Positions 5,262 to 7,302 of a stretch of 7,302 bases of DNA are shown piece by piece. The DNA comes from Actinomycetes bacterium (GTDB lineage: Bacteria; Actinomycetota; CALGFH01). How positions within the stretch are numbered: the first letter of the stretch is position 1; each line of letters starts with the position of its first letter. The stretch lies in contig JASLIH010000084.1 in the NCBI GenBank assembly GCA_030152105.1, positions 1 to 7,302 on the forward strand. The letters are read 5' to 3'. A program made the translations under genes and the position numbers. Below the pieces are notes generated by a model. The model worked only from the letters and a program-made list of their open reading frames with translations. It was not told the DNA's origin and did no database searches.

Positions 5262-6087
5262 GGCGGTCAGGGGCCTCGAGCGGGAAGCCTAGCTTTCCGG
5301 GCCCTTCACAGGTAGTCAGCGCCTCCAGCTCCCGGATCCTTCCCAGGTAGGCGTCCCCGGGGGCGTAGGCGCCGGTGCGCTCGACCCGCCGGGCCACGGC
5401 CGCCGGGAGCAGGGGGTCGAGCGGCCGGCCGGCGGCGGCGGCCGCCCGGGCCTGGGTGGCCGACCGCTCCGGCACCCAGGCGGCGGTGGGCAGCGGCGCC
5501 GCCCGCACGGGCAGCTCGGGGGAGGGGTGACCGGCCCGCTCGGCCACCAGCAGGCTGGCCGCCCGGTCCAGGCGGCCCAGGGCCGCCGCCGGGTCCTCGT
5601 ACCAGCGGGGCTCGGCCAGCTGGGCCGCCTTGTCGGCCCCGACCAGCAGGGCGACCTCGCCGCCGGTGGCGTGGCCGAGGGCCTCGGCCATGTCGACCAG
5701 CAGGGGGTGGCTGGCCGCGGCCACCACCGCCCAGGGGTGGCGGCGCGCCCAGGCCGCGACCCAGTCGAGCCGGTCCAGCGGGTGGGCGCGCTCCAGGCCC
5801 TCCTTGGCCAGGCTGACCGGGGCCATGGCCAGCACCACCAGCTGGCAGCCGGCCCGGTGGCCGGCGACGGCCAGGGCGGCGTGGGCCCGGGTGAAGGGGT
5901 TGAAGGTCCCGGCCAGCAGCCCGGCGCGAGCGGCCGGGACGAGGCGGCCGGCGACCGGCTCCAGCCGGGGCGGCCCACCGGCGGCGGCCCGGGCACGGGC
6001 CAGCGCGGCCGCCGCCGGGAGCAGCCGTCGCCGCTCGGCCGCGGCCAGGGTGGTTGGGGTCTCCTCGGCCATGGCTGGGCCGAGCAT
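5254..6087 (-). CDS. NadD-like nucleotidyltransferase (T/HxGH superfamily)
   Basis: This looks like an adenylyltransferase of the cytidylyltransferase-like fold, closest by motif to nicotinate/nicotinamide mononucleotide adenylyltransferases of NAD synthesis. The ATP-binding loop is GLLAGTFNPFTRAH (56-69): the usual HxGH reads TRAH, a T-type start as in PPAT but with Ala for Gly. The second signature SATQAR (209-214) matches the ISxTxxR motif, and the following helix plus RRVERTGAY is typical of a NadD C-terminus. LLVGADKAAQLAEPRWYED (148-166) fits the substrate-binding region. It is 277 aa, against about 190-210 for plain NadD, because of an Ala/Arg-rich N-terminal extension (about 1-53) and a tail after 241. 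Start is ambiguous: Met1 (6087) or Met6 (6072), neither with a clear SD. It begins 27 nt after the EAL gene and ends 4 nt before the reductase. Substrate is uncertain; it need not be the cell's main NadD. Confidence 0.75.
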   Translation of the reverse strand: MLGPAMAEETPTTLAAAERRRLLPAAAALARARAAAGGPPRLEPVAGRLVPAARAGLLAGTFNPFTRAHAALAVAGHRAGCQLVVLAMAPVSLAKEGLERAHPLDRLDWVAAWARRHPWAVVAAASHPLLVDMAEALGHATGGEVALLVGADKAAQLAEPRWYEDPAAALGRLDRAASLLVAERAGHPSPELPVRAAPLPTAAWVPERSATQARAAAAAGRPLDPLLPAAVARRVERTGAYAPGDAYLGRIRELEALTTCEGPGKLGFPLEAPDRRR

Positions 6088-6114
6088 GCCATGCCGTCCG
6101 GCCGCGGGGCCCGC

Positions 6115-7281
6115 TCAGGCCGGGTGGCGCAGGCTGGCGACCGGCCGCTGTCCGACCAGCCGGGCCATGTCGGCGGCCGGGACCGGCCGGGAGAAGTGGT
6201 AGCCCTGGGCCAGGTGGCAGCCGAGCTCGGCCAGGGCCACGGCCTGCTCCGGCTGCTCGACCCCCTCGGCCACCGTGTCCAGGTGCAGGGTCGCGGCCAG
6301 GGCGAGGATGGCCCTGGCAACCGCCGACTCCTCGGGGCCGCCGGCCACGCCGTCGACGAACGACTTGTCGATCTTGACCGCGTCGATCGGCATCTGGCGC
6401 AGGTAGGCCAGCGACGAGTAGCCGGTGCCGAAGTCGTCGATGGCCAGGTGCACCCCGAGCCCCTTGAGCTCGTGAAGGCGGACGATGGCCACCTCCAGGT
6501 CGTGCATCAGGACGCTCTCGGTGATCTCGAGGGCCAGGCATCCGGGGTCGAGCCCGGAGTCGCGCAGGGCCGCGCCCCACAGGGCGTAGGCGACCAGCCA
6601 GCCGGCCTCGACGGGGCTGGACGGGTCGTAGGTGCCGAGCAGGACCAGCAGGGCCCGCCCGGCGTCGGCGGCCACCAGGACCAGCCAGCCGGTGGTCATC
6701 AGCAGATAGGCCCGGCTGCGGTCGCCGCCGCCGATGGCCAGGCGGATGACCAGGGCCAGGACCAGCACGTCGAACACCACGTACAGCATGGACAGGATCC
6801 GCTCGACCATCGGCAGCGAGGCGTCGACCGAGTACGGAGAGGCCAGGAACACCCAGGCCAGCATGCCGACCCCGGTGGAGATCACGGTGGCGTCGATCAG
6901 GCTGGCCCGGTCCCGGCCCGGGCTGCGGGACCGGATGACCATGGCGTAGCCGCCGATCCCGATCAGGTAGGCCACCATGGTCAGGACGGCCGCGGCCACG
7001 CTGCCCCCGGCCCGGGTCACGGCCGCCGACGACCCGAGGGACCCGGCCACGAACCCGACCGCCTCCCCGGCCGCGAACAGCTGGAAGGGCCGTGGCCGGG
7101 CCGGCCGCCACAGCCGGATCGAGGCCAGGGTGGCCGCGATCGTGGCCAGGCACAGCACCACCAGGGCCCCGACCCGCAGCGGCGGGTACGGCACGTACAC
7201 ATAGGCGAGGGCGAGCACACAGCCCCCGCCAAGGTGGTACCGCCACAGCATCGTCCGCACCGGCTGCTCCCGGAAGTCCAC
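6115..7281 (-). CDS. Multi-pass membrane protein fused to a truncated EAL domain (GGDEF and EAL signature missing)
   Basis: The 388-aa protein has an N-terminal domain of about seven or eight hydrophobic segments (about residues 14-238), including SPGRDRASLIDA (120-131) and EAGWLVAYALWGAA (225-238). I associate this domain with actinobacterial membrane-GGDEF-EAL cyclic-di-GMP proteins. It then enters the back half of an EAL phosphodiesterase domain directly: LEITES (251-256), DDFGTGYSSL (282-291), KIDKSFV (303-309), AEGVE (338-342), QGYHFSRP (359-366). The whole GGDEF domain and the first part of EAL, with the E-A-L glutamate and the VN-S asparagine that bind metal, are absent, so hydrolysis of c-di-GMP is unlikely. 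The frame stays open across the joint near 6560-6578. The start is GTG at 7279-7281 with an in-frame TGA seven codons upstream and no SD; ATG at 7249-7251 is an alternative. It is probably first in a set with the NadD-like and reductase genes. It may be a decayed gene or a degenerate receptor. Confidence 0.8.
   Translation of the reverse strand: MDFREQPVRTMLWRYHLGGGCVLALAYVYVPYPPLRVGALVVLCLATIAATLASIRLWRPARPRPFQLFAAGEAVGFVAGSLGSSAAVTRAGGSVAAAVLTMVAYLIGIGGYAMVIRSRSPGRDRASLIDATVISTGVGMLAWVFLASPYSVDASLPMVERILSMLYVVFDVLVLALVIRLAIGGGDRSRAYLLMTTGWLVLVAADAGRALLVLLGTYDPSSPVEAGWLVAYALWGAALRDSGLDPGCLALEITESVLMHDLEVAIVRLHELKGLGVHLAIDDFGTGYSSLAYLRQMPIDAVKIDKSFVDGVAGGPEESAVARAILALAATLHLDTVAEGVEQPEQAVALAELGCHLAQGYHFSRPVPAADMARLVGQRPVASLRHPA
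6560..6578 (-). other. Apparent in-frame deletion junction inside the EAL gene
   Basis: The codons for WGAALRDSG join a membrane-domain ending (family members, as I recall, continue WGAAALHPSM) to mid-EAL sequence (usually ALRxSGLxPxxLxLEITES). AL/AAL occurs on both sides of the inferred joint, consistent with recombination at short homology. Several hundred codons (GGDEF plus front of EAL) would have been lost. Confidence 0.55.
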
Positions 7282-7302
7282 GGCCAGGTCGTCAGGTGGT
7301 CA

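Noticed and set aside
5306..7246. A long open minus-strand frame (about 646 codons) across the NadD-like and EAL genes
   Set aside because: It is a shadow frame kept open by GC-rich codon use. The product is Pro/Gly/Arg/Ala-rich with no domain, while the overlapping frames carry clear family motifs.
1..7302. CRISPR array, tRNA/rRNA genes, IS element, prophage or toxin-antitoxin module
   Set aside because: I saw no regularly spaced repeats, no tRNA-like cloverleaf or rRNA-like stretch, no transposase or integrase motif and no small gene pair of that kind.

Overview
The window looks like chromosomal DNA from a high-GC actinobacterium (Actinomycetota). The evidence is very GC-rich third codon positions, a coproheme decarboxylase (HemQ/ChdC) of the Gram-positive coproporphyrin route, an actinobacterial-style PAC2 protein, and an Fpg/Nei glycosylase of the short kind I associate with this phylum. 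No genus can be named. I see no rRNA, tRNA, insertion sequence, phage gene, CRISPR array or obvious defence system.

Layout, left to right. (i) 1-122, minus: remnant of a beta-propeller repeat protein cut off at its 5' side. (ii) 251-991, plus: an Fpg/Nei-family DNA glycosylase, followed at once by an MgtC/SapB-type membrane gene (1017-1502) broken by several one-base shifts and ending in a 29-bp tandem duplication. (iii) 1582-2370, minus: hemQ/chdC, converging on the mgtC remnant with two tight hairpins between them. (iv) A relatively AT-rich divergent control region (about 2387-2652) with a good promoter and a roughly 120-nt leader for a small cold-shock protein (2653-2862, plus). (v) 2932-3825, minus: a PAC2-family protein, convergent with the cold-shock gene. 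(vi) An intergenic stretch (3826-4040) with three consecutive stem-loops. (vii) A minus-strand, probably co-transcribed set read from the right edge: a membrane protein with a truncated EAL domain (7281-6115), a NadD-like nucleotidyltransferase (6087-5254) and an NADH-type FAD reductase (5249-4041). The last two are separated by 4 nt, and the stop codon of the first directly follows the Shine-Dalgarno of the second.

Most genes are unrelated housekeeping or stress functions: base-excision repair, heme synthesis, cold shock and a proteasome-chaperone-like fold. The minus-strand set is the only stretch that looks like a functional unit. It pairs a pyridine-nucleotide-type adenylyltransferase with an NAD-linked flavoprotein behind a degenerate cyclic-di-GMP-type protein, but a shared pathway is inference.

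I do not see a convincing undescribed system. The strongest oddities are the EAL protein, whose membrane domain is joined in frame to the back half of an EAL domain with no GGDEF and no EAL signature; the multiply frameshifted mgtC with its phase-changing 29-bp duplication; and an Fpg zinc finger with two of its four cysteines replaced. Three damaged genes in 7.3 kb could mean real decay or draft-assembly errors.
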